Positions 35,011 to 48,232 of a stretch of DNA of 64,000 nt are shown here, piece by piece. The stretch is from assembly GCA_018292915.2 (NCBI GenBank), contig JACVVK020000169.1, positions 975,001 to 1,039,000 of the forward strand, given 5' to 3'. The notes beneath the pieces were generated by a model. It was not told where the DNA came from. It saw only the letters and a program-made list of their open reading frames with translations, and did not search any database. A program made the position numbers and the translations under genes. Source of the DNA: Batillaria attramentaria. Taxonomy: Eukaryota; Mollusca; Gastropoda; Batillariidae. Position 1 is the first letter of the stretch; each line of letters starts with the position of its first letter.

Positions 35011-36013
35011 CCCGTTTTGCATACGAGTAGACGATGGAGAAAGTTTAAGTCAGAGGATTTTTTTTGGTTCTGTGAAACTCGCTGCGCAAAGTTCTTGAAG
35101 TTGCATCGAAGGACACTGTGCCAAGAGCCAGAAGCCTGACCGGCTAAGGACGTGCTGTCATGATGGCAGAGGTACTTTTGGAAGACAGATCGGTGCGATA
35201 ACGAGGTTTCTGTTTAATGGATGGTTCTAGACGTGACAGAGGAGCGGGCTTCTATGCGCTTCATCAGGCGGAGTGCCTATAGAAATTTGGTAAAGTGCAA
35301 CAGGGAAAAACCGGTCGATTGTAATTTGGCCGTGATCCGTTTGCCAAGCCAGGAGAGCGGCTCCACCGAGATTTTTTTTTTTCCCACAGAGACAGGGTGT
35401 TTGAGTTTTGATTTTCTCTGATCCGGCTGCAGCAGAACGGTTTTTGTTCTTTCTAGGTTAGAATGTTTAAAATGACGTTGATCCTGAAACTCGTTGAATT
35501 TTGTGTTAAGCAGACATTTTCTTTGAATGGGAACACGAGTGTGCTTGTTGAATTGTAGATTATGTGACTGGTCGGCCTCAAGTTTCTGTATGAGAATTGA
35601 TCGCCCTGCACAATGGCAGCAGGAACCGGTATAGGATGGCTAATGCTGTCCGTTTTCTCTAACTTCTTTCAGAAACCCCTTCAGCATCCTGCTGCCTTGT
35701 GGTTTGTTGCGTAAATGGCTGTATTGATTTTGAATCTGAGGCTTGCTACGACAAAATTCACTGTAAAGAAAAAAAAATGTGTAATCATTTTCGGCGTAGT
35801 TTTTGAGATGACTGCGAGATTGGAAGGAGTTTGAGTGGCAGGACTGTCACGTTTCTAATTTAGTCATCCGCGTCTTTCAAGAGAGAGAAAATTTCGATCA
35901 TATTTCGTCCCAGGAAAAGCAGTGTCACCGAAGGGTCAGACCGGAAAAGGCGTTATCGTGCTCATGAGGACTTTATTACACAGGGAAGTTGCGGACTTTC
36001 CCCCTGGCTTGTC

Positions 36014-36225
<212 letters not shown>

Positions 36226-38434
36226 TCCATTTCTGGGACCACCTGCGGCAAAAAGAAGTTGACCAGGAACCAGCGAATCAATAGCTTAGTTGTGGACTTT
36301 GTGGTGTGTGATCTGTTAAGTACCCGTGTCAAAAGTAAGTAAGTGACAGCTTTGGGTGTGACAGACGTTACCGACGGCGAAACACATGGTCCTTTTGGCA
36401 AAAAGCCAACTAGTCCGTTTTTCCCCTTGGTAGAGTAGGAGAACTCGTGGCTGATTTGTGGCGAAAACCTCGTGAGAGATTTGCAGACCGCAAGGTCGGA
36501 CAGGCAGAAGGGTTGGCATTCATCAGTAGAGATTGGCAGACCAGTCCAGAGAGTGTTCAGTCGGAAGGCAAGTGTAAGCTGGCGTGGCTGTTCCATTGCC
36601 GGATCATTTGCACCGGTAATTATTCCGTTTGTTTGCCATTGGTTTCTTGTAGTCAGATAGACGCTCATTAGTCTGAGTTGTGGGTTTCTCCGGCAGTGCA
36701 GTCCCGGCTTCAAAATGTTAGTTACAAATTTTGCCCGTTTCAGTTACACCCTCCCCGCTCTTCCCAACCCAACGGGCTACTGCCATATTTGTTATTCACT
36801 TATTGTTGTTGTCTTTCTCGTTTGAAGCGCGTGTTGACTTCAAAACGCCCACAGCTACCATGTCACTCATATGGCAGTGTCAGCTGTGTCACCGCGAAAG
36901 CCCGGACTGCTTGAGCCCTGGTGGCCCAGTAGCATATACTGTATGTATACATGTCTTTTTTTTTCTCAGACTAACCCTGCTTCATGCAGTTGCCTGCTGA
37001 CGGTAACGGTTTCCGCACATTGCTAGGCGACCTCACGAAAGCAAAGCCATGTTCACACTTCAGACACAGATCGTTTCTGGTGCAAAATGATATCTTCGCT
37101 GTCGCCCGGCCACGGAAAAGGTTCTGAGTGTAAAAAACAGCCCGCTTCCTCTCTCCCTGCTTCCCCTGCCGGTCGTCCCAGCAGCCGACAGTTGCACAGT
37201 TTCACGTAATCTAACAGAAATCATTGATCACTACACGGCTATTGATTTCGGCCGCAGCCTAAAGTTGGTAGACATCATTTTAGGCAGTCGAGGTTCTGAC
37301 TAGTCCTGCCACATAAGAGGTTTTTTTTTTTTTGAGTCTGGTCCGCAGTGAAGCTCATTAGTTACTTGCACTTCACTTTTATCTCAACGCTGTCTAGTCA
37401 GTTGACATGAGTACATTTATCGTTGTTCTAGCAGGTTGAGTTTGGAGAGTTTCACTAGGAGTCAGCTGTGTGATGGTGGCACACTTGGATTTTTGACTAG
37501 TACGTATGCAAAAAATGCGGGCTCCCTGCGACAAGGCATGCCGCTATGGTTTTCAACAACGAAGGCTGCAGAATTTGGCCTGTATATGCGTAAATGATCT
37601 TATCCTGCGCTGGTTCTGATTTCATATTTACCGCAGAGAGTTAAGGAAGGAGTGTAAAGTGTTCAGGCCACGCTAGGTCATTTCGGGTCTTTAGCCGCCA
37701 GGGTCCCGGCCACGACGTACTTCATCTGTGTCGGATGCAGGCAATAGGCAGGGCACTGAGGAGCTAAGAATAACCGAGGCTAAAAACTGGAAAGGATACG
37801 GTGACTGGCAAGAGGGGCCTGCCCGCGTACATTTATATACATTCATATGTTGTGTTTTGTCAACAGTCGGTAGATCCCTCTGGCGGCCAGACGCGTTGGA
37901 AGGACGGTGTGTGTGTGGTGTTGTCGCATTCTTACGTTCTCGCTTGGCGCGAAGTATGCATAGGACAAGAGGCGAGCGGGCAGACGGATGTGCGCAGGGA
38001 CACCGAAAGAGCTTCTTCAAAGGTTTCTTGGAAGAACGTTTGATCTGATGTCGGGACGCTGAGATCAGGAGTTGGGTGTTTATGTACTCGGCCACCCTTG
38101 CCGAGGCCGTATAAGATTCCGGGGGACGATTGGACGCTGTTATTGACTTTGCAGCCTGCCAGCCCGCTCTTGGCGTAGGGTTGAGACTGACTTTTTCGGC
38201 AGCCGCGTAGTGCAGCACAGTGAGAGGACAGTGCTGTAGACAGAGCAGTGGCGTAAGGAGGTTTTCTTAGGGTCCTTCCGACCTTTTTATTACCCAGATT
38301 TGATCGGCAGCAGCCGCGCAGTCAGTCCACTGTGGCACACAGTCTTCGTCTGTGGCAGTCCCTTTGTCGTGTGTAGACAAACTCGCATCTGAGCCAACGC
38401 CACAAAGTTGACCAATGGAAATATCGTGAGAGAC

Positions 38435-38887
38435 ATGGAAGTGCTCCCTGAGGCAGTGTCTGGCGATGAAATGCACCCAGAGTCGCTTCCCAAGCCGTGC
38501 AGGCGCCACACTGCCAGTGATCGTTCAGTGACAAAACCAGGACTGCAAACTATGGCGCAGTGTGGGGACAGTCGACCGCCTTACATTGCACTGGACAGTT
38601 CAGCAGGAGACCCTGCGTGCCAAGACAACGTGCATGCAGAAGCCTCGCAGATGAGTTCCGGGAACACTAGCGTGGTCGGCGCGGAGACGATGCAGGCAAA
38701 GAAAGCTGTGCTGGTGAAGCGCAACTCTTCCCTGCTGCAGCCTATCAGCGAGGAAGAGGTGCTGGGCATCATGGAGAGGTCGGACTTTGAGGAGCTCATC
38801 TCCTCCATGCCGCCCTGCGAATGTGACACGTGTCAGCTGAGCGAGGACGAGGAGTCCAGCCCCAAGCCTCCGCCGGTCCTCAAACGG
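38435..38887 (+). CDS. IP3K: IP3 3-kinase, alternative first coding exon B (151 codons)
   Basis: The frame opens at the first ATG (38435) after an in-frame TGA at 38390. It ends at CGG|GTAAAG, with GT at 38888, exactly in phase 0. Joining it to the 63512 exon gives PPVLKR|QSSWKK, so like exon A it ends in basic residues next to the calmodulin-binding segment. The product is acidic and Ser/Pro-rich. Residues about 96-103 contain a basophilic site (KRNSS), followed by an acidic amphipathic stretch (SEEEVLGIMERSDFEELI), a Cys cluster (CECDTC) and an acidic patch (SEDEESS). No domain is recognised. It lies inside the intron following exon A, which fits a separate downstream promoter. Skipping of exon A cannot be excluded, but no strong acceptor is seen directly upstream. 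Confidence 0.75.
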
Positions 38888-39402
38888 GTAAAGCCTCTTC
38901 TCACTGATCTTTTTTTCATACTAACACTCCTACATATTCAAATTGAACTTGAAGCCCTGTTGTCCTGTTGTAGGCTGCACGCATATTGCCTTCAACTTTA
39001 GTATTCTAGTAACCATTAATAACTGAAGTAATTTTGTGGCACAAACCCTGAGCACACGTATGAAGGGTGATGCAAGCCAGGTTAATGGAAGTATAAACTG
39101 AGACCAGGATGATGGCGAGAATGGGCGCTGTATATTTTTTATGCGAAAAAAATGTATACAGATACCTGAGATGTCGTGTCACGTTAATCGAATTTAATTA
39201 AATTAAAGGGATTTTTGTAAAAAAAAAAAAAAAAAAAAGGTAGTCTTCTGTTCGCATTCATGCGGTTAAAAGAAACGAGAGAATCAGAATGTACTTTGTA
39301 GACTTTCGGCATGATCAGAATAAGTAGTTTCGTCCTTCTGATCTTTAGCGAGCCACAGTCAATGACAATGCCCGATGACTTTAAACTGACTTTGAACGTG
39401 AC

Positions 39403-39423
39403 GTGCGTGCGTGTGTGTGTGTT

Positions 39424-39486
<63 letters not shown>

Positions 39487-39580
39487 GTGCGTGCGCGCGT
39501 GCGTGTGTCTATCTGTGTGTGTCTGTCTGTGTCTGTCTGTGTGTGCCTGTGTCATTTGTCTCTGTGTCTGTGTGTGTTAG
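39403..39580. repeat. (GT)n/(GTCT)n microsatellite
   Basis: GT array with CGTG and CTGT variants at the right end. Confidence 0.95.
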
Positions 39581-40150
39581 ATACAGGGTTTTTTTTTGGC
39601 ATTGTTAGATGGCATGTGTAAACTTTCGACCAAGCGTGCTTTTTCCCCTGACATGTTTCGTTTCGGAAATAGCATGCCTGTTTTGTCAACGCTGTTGTGC
39701 TAAACGTGTGTAGCACGCTGATGTGTAGCACTGAGGTAGTCAACATCGAAGGGTAATGCACCTCAACAATTCAGGAGCGGGTTTTTCCCCAGGAAATACC
39801 TGGAGTGTCATTTGTGGAGGCCGTCACCAGCTGTCAGTTTTAGAATGCCGGCATTATCCCTCAGACATCCATTAGAGAAACAAGAGAATTTTCCGCCTGC
39901 GCAGGCCTTCAAAAGCACTGAGTAGGAACTCGAACAAAGTGTTAATCACAGAAGTGCAGGGTTTTTTTTATCAAGTTTTTTTTAACGTCCTTAATGCGTT
40001 TCTATATACTCTATTTAACATTGAGTTTGAGTGAGTATGTATGGTCAGAAGAAAACAACTATGCAGCAATTTACGGTGCCAACTCTTATGTCACACTCCC
40101 CGCCATCCTCCGACCTTCTTACGCCCCTCTTCCCTCCTGTGCACACCTCC

Positions 40151-40160
40151 CCCCCCCCCC

Positions 40161-40248
<88 letters not shown>

Positions 40249-40252
40249 CACC
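40151..40252. repeat. C10 run and (CA)n microsatellite
   Basis: A C run leads into about 45 CA units. Confidence 0.95.
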
Positions 40253-40858
40253 TGTTGGAAGTGTAAATTAGAGCCGCCGTGCTTTCGAAATAGCAGCGTA
40301 TTTTATGTCTTTGTTTTTATGTTGTTGTCAGTTGTTGTTGTTGTTGTTTGGAAGGGTACGGGGATGTCTGTCATGACTTTCTTGCAGCGAGCACCAGCTG
40401 TATACCAGGAAAATTTATTGGATATCAGCACGGGCAGTACAAGTAGCCCAACCTTACAACACCACGTCGGCTCGTCACTTCCTCCTTTGTAGTCGTGACA
40501 TTTACGCTTCATTGAACGGGTGTATATTTATGGCCCGCACTCGACGTAACTGACTGTGAGGAGACAATATGCCAGCAGCCAGCCAAGCGTAAAAAACATA
40601 GACTGCGGTATGCCTGCTCTTTGTTTATGTGATAAGGCAGTGTTCCCTGTGATCCAAAAATACAAGGGTCCTTGGGATCCTGTCTCCAAATTGTTGAGCA
40701 TCCTTTCGTAAATTTTGAGAGTCCATGGTCTTTTGGTATCTAAAGTCTGAAAGTCACAACCATTTGTTGTTGTTGTTTACAAAAGTATTCAGGTAGGTGA
40801 GATGTGTGTGAATTGTAGCGTGTCAGCCATAACCGGCGAATCGGCAAGGCGACGCTTA

Positions 40859-40950
40859 TTAACTCTTTGACGACGAAGCACAATTTCTAACACGCGATTT
40901 CCTATGGGAAATCGCGTGTTAGAAATTGTGCTTCGTCGTCAAAGAGTTAA
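40859..40950. repeat. Perfect 44-bp-arm hairpin ending in TTAA
   Basis: TTAACTCTTTGACGACGAAG through GATTTCC (40859-40902) is followed by a 4-base centre, TATG, and then the exact reverse complement to 40950. Both ends are TTAA. An uninterrupted 44-bp palindrome is strong evidence of recent formation or of a minimal foldback transposon. Confidence 0.9.
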
Positions 40951-41492
40951 ATAGTGCATTATGGGTAGACAAAAAGTGTCCCAGAGTGCGGCTTACGCCA
41001 GTCAGATTCTGCCAGTTTACTCAGCGGATATGCGATTCTGCAAATGTCCGCTCAGTGATAGTTACAGATCAGTCGCGTTTTGTTCATCGAGTTTCCGGGG
41101 AAGTGCTGGAAAAATACTCTGTCACGGCGAGGCTGACCAAAAACGTGCGGTCCCAGTGACGCGCTGTTCTCAAAATTAATCTGTGTGTACAAATACGCAC
41201 GCCTGTGCGGAATCGGGAACACTGCAAGCTGCAGCATGCTTTAGAGGGTTTCTTGGAAGGGTATTTGAAAGCTAAAGGCGCAAATCAAACGGCTTCAATG
41301 AAAGGTAGTGGCGGTTTGTCTGGGCCAGGCGAGCAGTTCCCATTAGGGCAAACCAGCAAATGGACAAGCGGAGAAATTTCACTGATTCATCTCTGATGTT
41401 TCTCAGTGTGGGGACAAATCCGCTTTGTTAAGTTGTCACCTTTCACCAAGTGAACACCGCAGAGTTAATTTGTGAGAGGGTTAACATGTAGG

Positions 41493-41493
<1 letters not shown>

Positions 41494-41551
<58 letters not shown>
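41494..41551. repeat. (GT)n microsatellite
   Basis: About 29 GT units. A T-run of about 23 follows at 41690-41712. Confidence 0.95.
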
Positions 41552-41552
<1 letters not shown>

Positions 41553-42281
41553 CCTATTCCAGGCCTTACGTCAGGATTTAAACATCGTCATCACTGACGC
41601 ACTACTGAACTGGAAGCAGCTTATTGAAAATGTAGCTGAGAGGAGATCTGACGATAATGTTCCTACCTTCAGGCACCAGACCGCATAGTGTTTTTTTTTT
41701 TTTTTTTTTTTTCGCGAAGATTACAGGGCAAATTATTGATAGAAATAGCTGTCTAAGCCGCGTAAATGTGCGTAAAGCGCTTACGTCGCTCCTCCCTGGG
41801 GGCCTTTCCCTGCACATCTCATTTTGGGGGACTCGGTATCTCCCTGATGGCTGATGGAGATACACTGACGGGTCGGTTAAGAGGGGGGCAGCAGATCAAA
41901 GGGCGTACACGCTTATTTGTGGAGTCAAACTGGTGCGTTACGTCCACCAACCACAGTCTAGAGATCTTGTCGGCCAGACTGTGAAATGTAAAATTGATTA
42001 ACTTTTCTGTACTGATTGCCGGTTTAGTCGGGGGATATTTGTGGATCACTGAGATTTCCCTTTGTGTGTTTGTTTGCGTCACGACTTGAACGAGGCTTCG
42101 CGGCCAGTGCTTGCCTGAGCGCGCATAAATCCTTTTCAGATATTGATTTCGACCAGCATAGTGAACTAACTACCTGTATAATGAGTAGCTGCTTTGCATA
42201 GTCGCTTGTCATCGCGGCAAGGGACACGGGCATCGCGAAGATAGTTGTGTCTTCCCTGCGGAGTTGTTCCCCTTGGATGGT

Positions 42282-42313
<32 letters not shown>

Positions 42314-42724
42314 CTGTGTTTCTGTCTCTTCGTCCCCCCCCCCCCCCCCCCGCCACCAGGTTGCGGGTGCTTTTCACAGTGGGTCCTTTCATGAAGCAAA
42401 AAGCCACTTTAACGCCGGTTAAATTTGAATTAACCCTGCACAGTCAGTAGACAGTGATGAGCACTGATGATTCATGCCTCAGTGCACGTCTCATAGCATG
42501 AAGCGCATATGGGCTTCCATTGTGTCCGTTGGACTGATCTGTCCAGTCGAGTATTGCGTTTGAGAGTAAATGTCATCGAAACTGACGAATAAATTCATGT
42601 TGTACTTTCGTCCGTCCGTCTTTTTTTTTTTTAACCTCTGTGGAGAAAGGTGTTTGGCATGAAAGATTATTGAGCTTCGACGGGCGGACGGCCGGCCGTG
42701 AATTTGGAGACTGTGGAGACTGAG

Positions 42725-42763
42725 CCCCCCCCCCCCCCTTTCAAAAAAAAGGGGGGGGGGGGG
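42725..42763. repeat. Poly-C / poly-G foldback
   Basis: A run of 14 C (42725-42738), then TTTC and eight A, then 13 G (42751-42763). The C and G runs can pair as a hairpin with an A-rich loop. Confidence 0.85.
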
Positions 42764-43416
42764 AGAAAGACAAGAAAAGAAGGATAACAAGAAAAAGACT
42801 CCAGTCCAAGGTTGCTTTGTTGGCTTGATGCCAAATTTCTCTGTAACTACATAACAAACTTCATGGCAGTGCCTTCATTGCTTGTTACTTACTGGAATGC
42901 GCCTCGATTCCTGCAGCGCCGGCCCGCGGTTACTCAAGCGTTGTACGGTTGCTGTCGCGCGTATTTGCTGTTGTTGGCCCGAGTATCTTGACTGGTCATT
43001 CACCTGTCGGAAGGAGAGGCCCCGCTATAGTCCTTCACGGAAATTACGGGCCACGGTGCCGTGTGTTGAAGTGGGTCCTCTCCATTGCTGTCAACGCTCG
43101 GCGTAGCCTAAGTTGGTCAGTGACGTCTTGAAGGCAGTTATGGGGTACGGCCTAGTTCTTGGCAGAAACAGTGTGTACACACATAAACTTTTATCACCGT
43201 GTACGCAAACAGGCGAGATCTTCTCCGCTTTTGTTCACCCATAGATGATGACAGCGCCGGCGGATTGCCTCGAGACAAACTGATGAATTTAACGAGTGTC
43301 CACATGAAGTGGCTCTGTTAACAAGTGTCCTAAAAACAGAGAGGGAAACTTGCACCGATGTAGGAACGTCGTTCGATCCTGTTCAGTGTGGTGTATGTAA
43401 AGTTAATGAGCACGAC

Positions 43417-44093
43417 ATAATAATAATAATAACGGGTTTTATGTTGCCGCTTCACCCAACTGCTTGGCTCAAAACGCCTCGAGCTGAACACAACACGCAC
43501 ACACGCGTGAATCACACGCATTCTCTCATACACTGACCGTCCGGAACATAAACACAGTACAATCACGTGGTGCGAATGGTTAGCTCAGCTGTTTAGGTTT
43601 CGGAATTTTAGAATTGCATTCATTGAAAATGCTTTGGCTCATTTCCAAAGCAAAGGGGGAGGAAGCTGAGTACTCGGAGAGAACCCCCGATGATTGGCCC
43701 GATTCAACGGTGCCGCATACTCAGTTCAGCTGAAAAGATCTTTGCCCCAAGTGGGACTCGAACCCCTGCCTCTCCCAACACGCACGCTCACGTGAATCAG
43801 ACTCTCACACACTGGACATGAACACATAACAATCGCGTGGTGTGAAGGGCCAGCTCAGCGATTTAAATTTCGGAAATTTAGAATTGCATTTATTTTCGAT
43901 TTTTGTTGGCTGAACATTTCCAAAGCAGAGGGGGAGGAAGCCGGAGTACCCGGAGAGAACCCCCGTTGGTTGGCCTGAATGAACGGTGCCACATACGAGA
44001 AAGTCGGAAAAATTCTTCGCCCCGAGTAGGGCCCGAACTTGGCCTCTCGCGTTGATGACAAAGTCTAACCACTAGACAACCGACCACCCCATG
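43417..44093 (-). mobile_element. Tandem dimer of SINE family 2
   Basis: Two reverse copies lie head to tail. The first (43417-43777) stops inside the tRNA-like head at GGGACTCGAACCCC. The second (43778-44093) has a complete head (AACCACTAGACAACCGACCA) but lacks the ATT tail. They differ by several percent. Confidence 0.8.
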
Positions 44094-44721
44094 AAGTGAC
44101 TTCTTTTAAGTCTTGTAAAGCCGGGTGTGTGTCAGGTAACGACAGTCAGGAATGTGTAGATGTCACCCCTGGCGCATTCCTTTGCACGGCTCCGGAATGG
44201 AGTATAGCTGCTCTCATAAAGATATGGATGGTATAAGAGCATTTCTGCACTGGCACTGTGCGGCAGTCGAGCACATTTCTGAAGGATGCGAATTATGTCG
44301 GTTACATAAAACGATCGATGTACTTCTGTGCAGGGTATTGGTATAATGAGGTCAGTACCATTTTGCTCTGATAACGGTTGCGTGCAGAATCAATCTCAGA
44401 GACCCGTATCTACCGGCGGAATTTACCATCAATTTTTGTATCTGCTGTATCGCCAAGAGGTCTTATGCGTCTTTTTTTACAGCAACCCGCCTCTATGATT
44501 ATTGTTTTCCCGTATTTGTGTCTTAATTTGTGTGTATTTTTAACGAACGGAATTGCCGCGCTTGTCGGGATGAAGGCAGTAATTCTAAATTTGTTATTGA
44601 ATTTTTAATGCGGTTTTAGGCGAGTTACTCGAAGACGTTCGTTTTAGTTTTCCGTTCCGGTGAAAAGTTTACTTTGTGGAAACGGCTAGAGCTACGACAT
44701 TAGTACGTTTCCTGCCTCGGA

Positions 44722-44815
44722 GTATATTTGTGCTGGTCTTTTCTCGTTGGCCCGCCCTACATGTCACCCGTGTGTGGTGGGAAAGGACGTTAAACCTTCA
44801 AACACCCACCCACCC
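44722..44815 (+). mobile_element. SINE family 1, 5'-truncated insertion with target duplication
   Basis: Only the body from ATATTTGTGCTGGTC to the tail is present, yet TTCCTGCCTCGGA (44709-44721) and TTCCTGCCTCAGA (44816-44828) flank it. It was therefore inserted already truncated. Confidence 0.88.
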
Positions 44816-45280
44816 TTCCTGCCTCAGAATCGAGTCAGCCTGCCGCGCACTGTCATTAAAACCTCTATGTTCATAACGCCGCTGAGATGTAAAACTGCCG
44901 CTTTCACAGTTCTAAAGCTGTTTGCCAGATAGAAGGATGTTTAATGTGGCCGTTGCGACCGTTTTCGTGACCTTGTGGCTTCTAATATGAGCGAACTACG
45001 ACTTTCTTTGAGTCTACGGTCCATTTTGAACGGACTGGGACTCGAAAAAGCTGCCGAAAAACCAGCCCCCGGCCGTCTAGCTGGTCCTCAGCCCGCAACC
45101 AAATAACGTCGTCTGCTCTGCACGCGGTACACTTCTAGAACAGCTTATTCTCGGGCCACAGTCATCACAGTGATCTCAGGTGCTATATTGTGACTGATTC
45201 TAATGCACAGATTCAGCGCATTTGATGAAAAGTTTTCCCCATGCTGTTGTTGTATGCTTGCCATTCGTATTGAGACTTAA

Positions 45281-45706
45281 AGGTCTGCAATCTCAGCAAA
45301 AGCCGCAAACATTGCGGGTTTTTTTTTTTGTTTTTTTTTTTAAAGTGCGACTCCTTCGACTGTGCATAATCCAGGCAAGTCTGTCACAGTTGCAGAGTTT
45401 TCAGCGCTTCGAGGACCCTGATAAAACTAGAGCACGAGTTTGCCGTGACATTACTTGGCTTTTGGTCAGTGAGCGCGACACATCGCCACAGTGTCTAGCG
45501 GATGTTGAGTGCTGCACGATCTTTCTCGCTCAGTGTCAAAACGCAAACTGAGCTGTGAAATTAGGCTGCCCTTGGCTTTTGTTGGGGTTTCAGGGACGCT
45601 GAAAACTCTGCAACTGTGACAGAGTTGACTGTGCTTGCACGGTCGACTCTGTAAAAAAAAAAAAAAATTCACACTTCGGAAAGTTTTTTGTTAGGAGCTT
45701 AGATCT
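45281..45706. mobile_element. MITE, copy 2
   Basis: The left end TTAA|AGGTCTGCAATCTCAGC is intact. The right end has decayed to TTAGATCT|TTAA, so both TTAA sites remain (45277-45280 and 45707-45710). Internal T- and A-rich expansions account for the extra length over the other copies. Confidence 0.7.
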
Positions 45707-46457
45707 TTAATCTGTGCTGTACACCAACACGTGTGCGAGGATGGACGCCAGCTTGATTGAAAATGATGACCTCAATTCAGCGTTAGCTGGACGCCGTAAC
45801 AGAACAACCTTCACAGGCAGAAACTATTCATTAGCCCATGTTACTGCCCCTGTGGGTAGTAGAACAGGGTTTCATATCATTATAGATCTCTGCACGGTGA
45901 GTGGGTGGATCTGACTGCGACGTAACTGACCTACAAGTGACGTCAGTACACTGATGCGGCGGTCACAGTATCTACGAAGGTAAATCCTGCACGAAAAGAC
46001 ATGAAATCGTTCCGTTGGTTTTAAGTAAGCATAATTCGTCTTTGTATGTAAAGAAATCCGGGGGATCAATATCTGTGGTGTATCTGCACATCAGTTTAAC
46101 TGACGTCAGTACATCAGTCGCCCACGCAACTCGAAACTGAGCTAGCGAGCATTCACCAGGAAGCTAAGTATGGTCGGCTCCGCCTTCACAATCTTCTATC
46201 CACCACAACCCACTGTGTAGCCAGTAAACTGCCTCATTTCGGGTTTTCCTTGTACGTGTAAGAGCAAATTACACGTTGGCAGTCTTCACGAGTACCCAAA
46301 GTATGCGGGGTACAGCGAGATTAGGCTGCGGGGCTTTGTAGAAAAGTGTCTGTGGAGGTCAGTATCAGTAACCACTTTACGTGCAAACTACTGACCGCTT
46401 TTGGGAAAGAACGTGTTTACAGCGCGGGAATGCGGTGTGTACGGAGAATAAGTGGCT

Positions 46458-46500
46458 GTGTACGGCGCTACCTGGCGTATACTCAGCCAGCGCCGTACAC
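46458..46500. repeat. Short inverted repeat, 12-bp stem
   Basis: GTGTACGGCGCT (46458-46469) and AGCGCCGTACAC (46489-46500) are exact reverse complements separated by 19 bases. Confidence 0.7.
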
Positions 46501-47168
46501 ACCAGGGACTCGTCACCTTGACGTGTTGCTTATTAATCAGGGCGCCTTTGATGCGACGCGGCCACAGCCCAGTGATCAGTGCACGTGCGTCACGGTGCCG
46601 GAATCCACTTCTCTAATGGCTCACAAACACACGTTCCCACCTACTCCATCTTCTTTTGTCGATGATCTTGCGTCAGTAATATGATATACCCCCCCCCCCC
46701 CCCTGAGTAATATGATATCTCCCCCCCTCCCCCCCGTTTGAACCATCGTAAATCGGACTATGTGTGGGACAGAGGAGAGGGATGGTAGGGGTTACGGTAT
46801 TTCTGTATGAGTGACGGAGGAATTTCCAATGTAGTTTACCTGTCAGGAGCGCCAGGGGCAGTGTTACCTGGGTGCACCAGTTTCTCAGCCAGCGCTGATG
46901 CGGACAATATGAAATTATTCTGTAAGTGTGGACTCTGCTGAATAATCTCATTCGTAATTCAAGTCTGGCCTTACTAGAGTTCCACGATATACGCTTCCCC
47001 AATTCCCCATTTCCTTAGTTTATGGAAACTCTCAGTAGCCGTCAGACATTTGGACATGACACGCAGGCGAGACGAAATTTATTGACATAATTACAGTATT
47101 TTCATTCACATTCGCCCGTTGAACTTAGCTGGAGGCGGTGTGCAGTTAACGCAACCGGGCTAGCGAAA

Positions 47169-47169
47169 A

Positions 47170-47204
<35 letters not shown>

Positions 47205-47221
47205 CGGGGGGGGGGGGGGGG
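47169..47221. repeat. (GT)n-(GC)n-G15 tract
   Basis: GT units grade into GCGC and then a G run, a potential Z-DNA or quadruplex-forming tract. Confidence 0.95.
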
Positions 47222-48040
47222 AGCGAGACGGAGGTGAACGGATTGTTTTATCAATTTTCTCGGCCTTGTTGATCCTTCCGTCGCTGCTGAACTTTCGAAT
47301 ACTTAGCTATGTATATATAACTACAAGCCGCACCGACTACTGTACGTCATGCTTCAGTGAGCCCCTGACACACCAGGTATTCACTTCGCCATTTACATAC
47401 CACGTTGTGTCGAGTCTACCGCTTCTCAAGTTGTTTCATCTCACTTTCGAGCCGACCCACCGTAAACGGAAGACCACGGAACCGATGGCAAGCCAGACTG
47501 AGTGGGGCATTGACTATTGAGCCTTGATTGACGTGAGAGTAGCGCGACAGGGTTCAAGGTTTGGACCGTAGGCCAGGCAGGTATAGGGTCTGTAGCCTCA
47601 CAGACAGGCAAACCTGAGGAAGGACTGTCCATACCAGCGTCCCAACGATTGTCACTGTGACAGGCTGAGAAGTGAAGCGAACTAACATGCCACACTGACC
47701 GACAAGGAAGACTGTTCGTGTTACACACAGACATTGAAGAGAGAGAGAGAGAGCGCTAGCACACACTGACAAGAGACAAGCGAGCGTTTGTTGGCGTGTC
47801 GAAAGTGTGTCGTCTGCTTGTTGTACGGCGGGCATACGCGCTAAAAGCTGTGTCGAAAAGGGAACACCCGTATGCGGATTATTGGGGAGCATTCAGTTTT
47901 GGGCTGAGAGGCCCCAGCCCGGCTCGGTCTGTAGCGTTGTAGACGATGACCTGCCGTGACCCCCCTTGGCTTTTTGGTGGACGGTAACGCTGGAGTGTTG
48001 ACAATGTTTGCGTCTCCGACAGTGTGAGGACAAGGGGAGC

Positions 48041-48232
48041 ATGTGGGTGTGGACCGAGCGTCTGCCGCCCAAGTTGACAATCGTATCTCAGTCGCAACCC
48101 TCGCTTCTCGGCTCTCGCTTTCTCCCTGTCTGTGTCGGCTGGGACACACCCGCCCCCGCACGGCACTCGCTGGTTTACTTTTCCAAAACCGCAACCGGGG
48201 CTAGCGAGCCCTTGAGAGATTTAGGGGTTCAG
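48041..48232 (+). CDS. Candidate additional first exon (64 codons)
   Basis: ATG at 48041 (A at -3) opens a frame that ends at a near-perfect donor, TTCAG|GTGAGT (GT at 48233), in phase 0. Spliced to 63512 it would read DLGVQ|QSSWKK. The peptide begins MWVWTERLPPKLTIVSQS and has no recognisable domain. The surrounding DNA is GC-rich and free of recognised repeats. Unlike exons A-C it does not end in a basic residue. Because several phase-0 GTRAGT sites preceded by a short ORF are expected by chance in 64 kb, this remains a candidate only. Confidence 0.3.

Larger units (their letters stand above)
38888..43416 (+). other. Intron after exon B
   Basis: Holds microsatellites, the TTAA hairpin and C/G runs. 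No coding exon is recognised. Confidence 0.6.

Noticed and set aside
35221..35289. ATG frame of 23 codons ending TTG|GTAAAG in phase 0
   Set aside because: Very short, with a weak start context and a mediocre donor.
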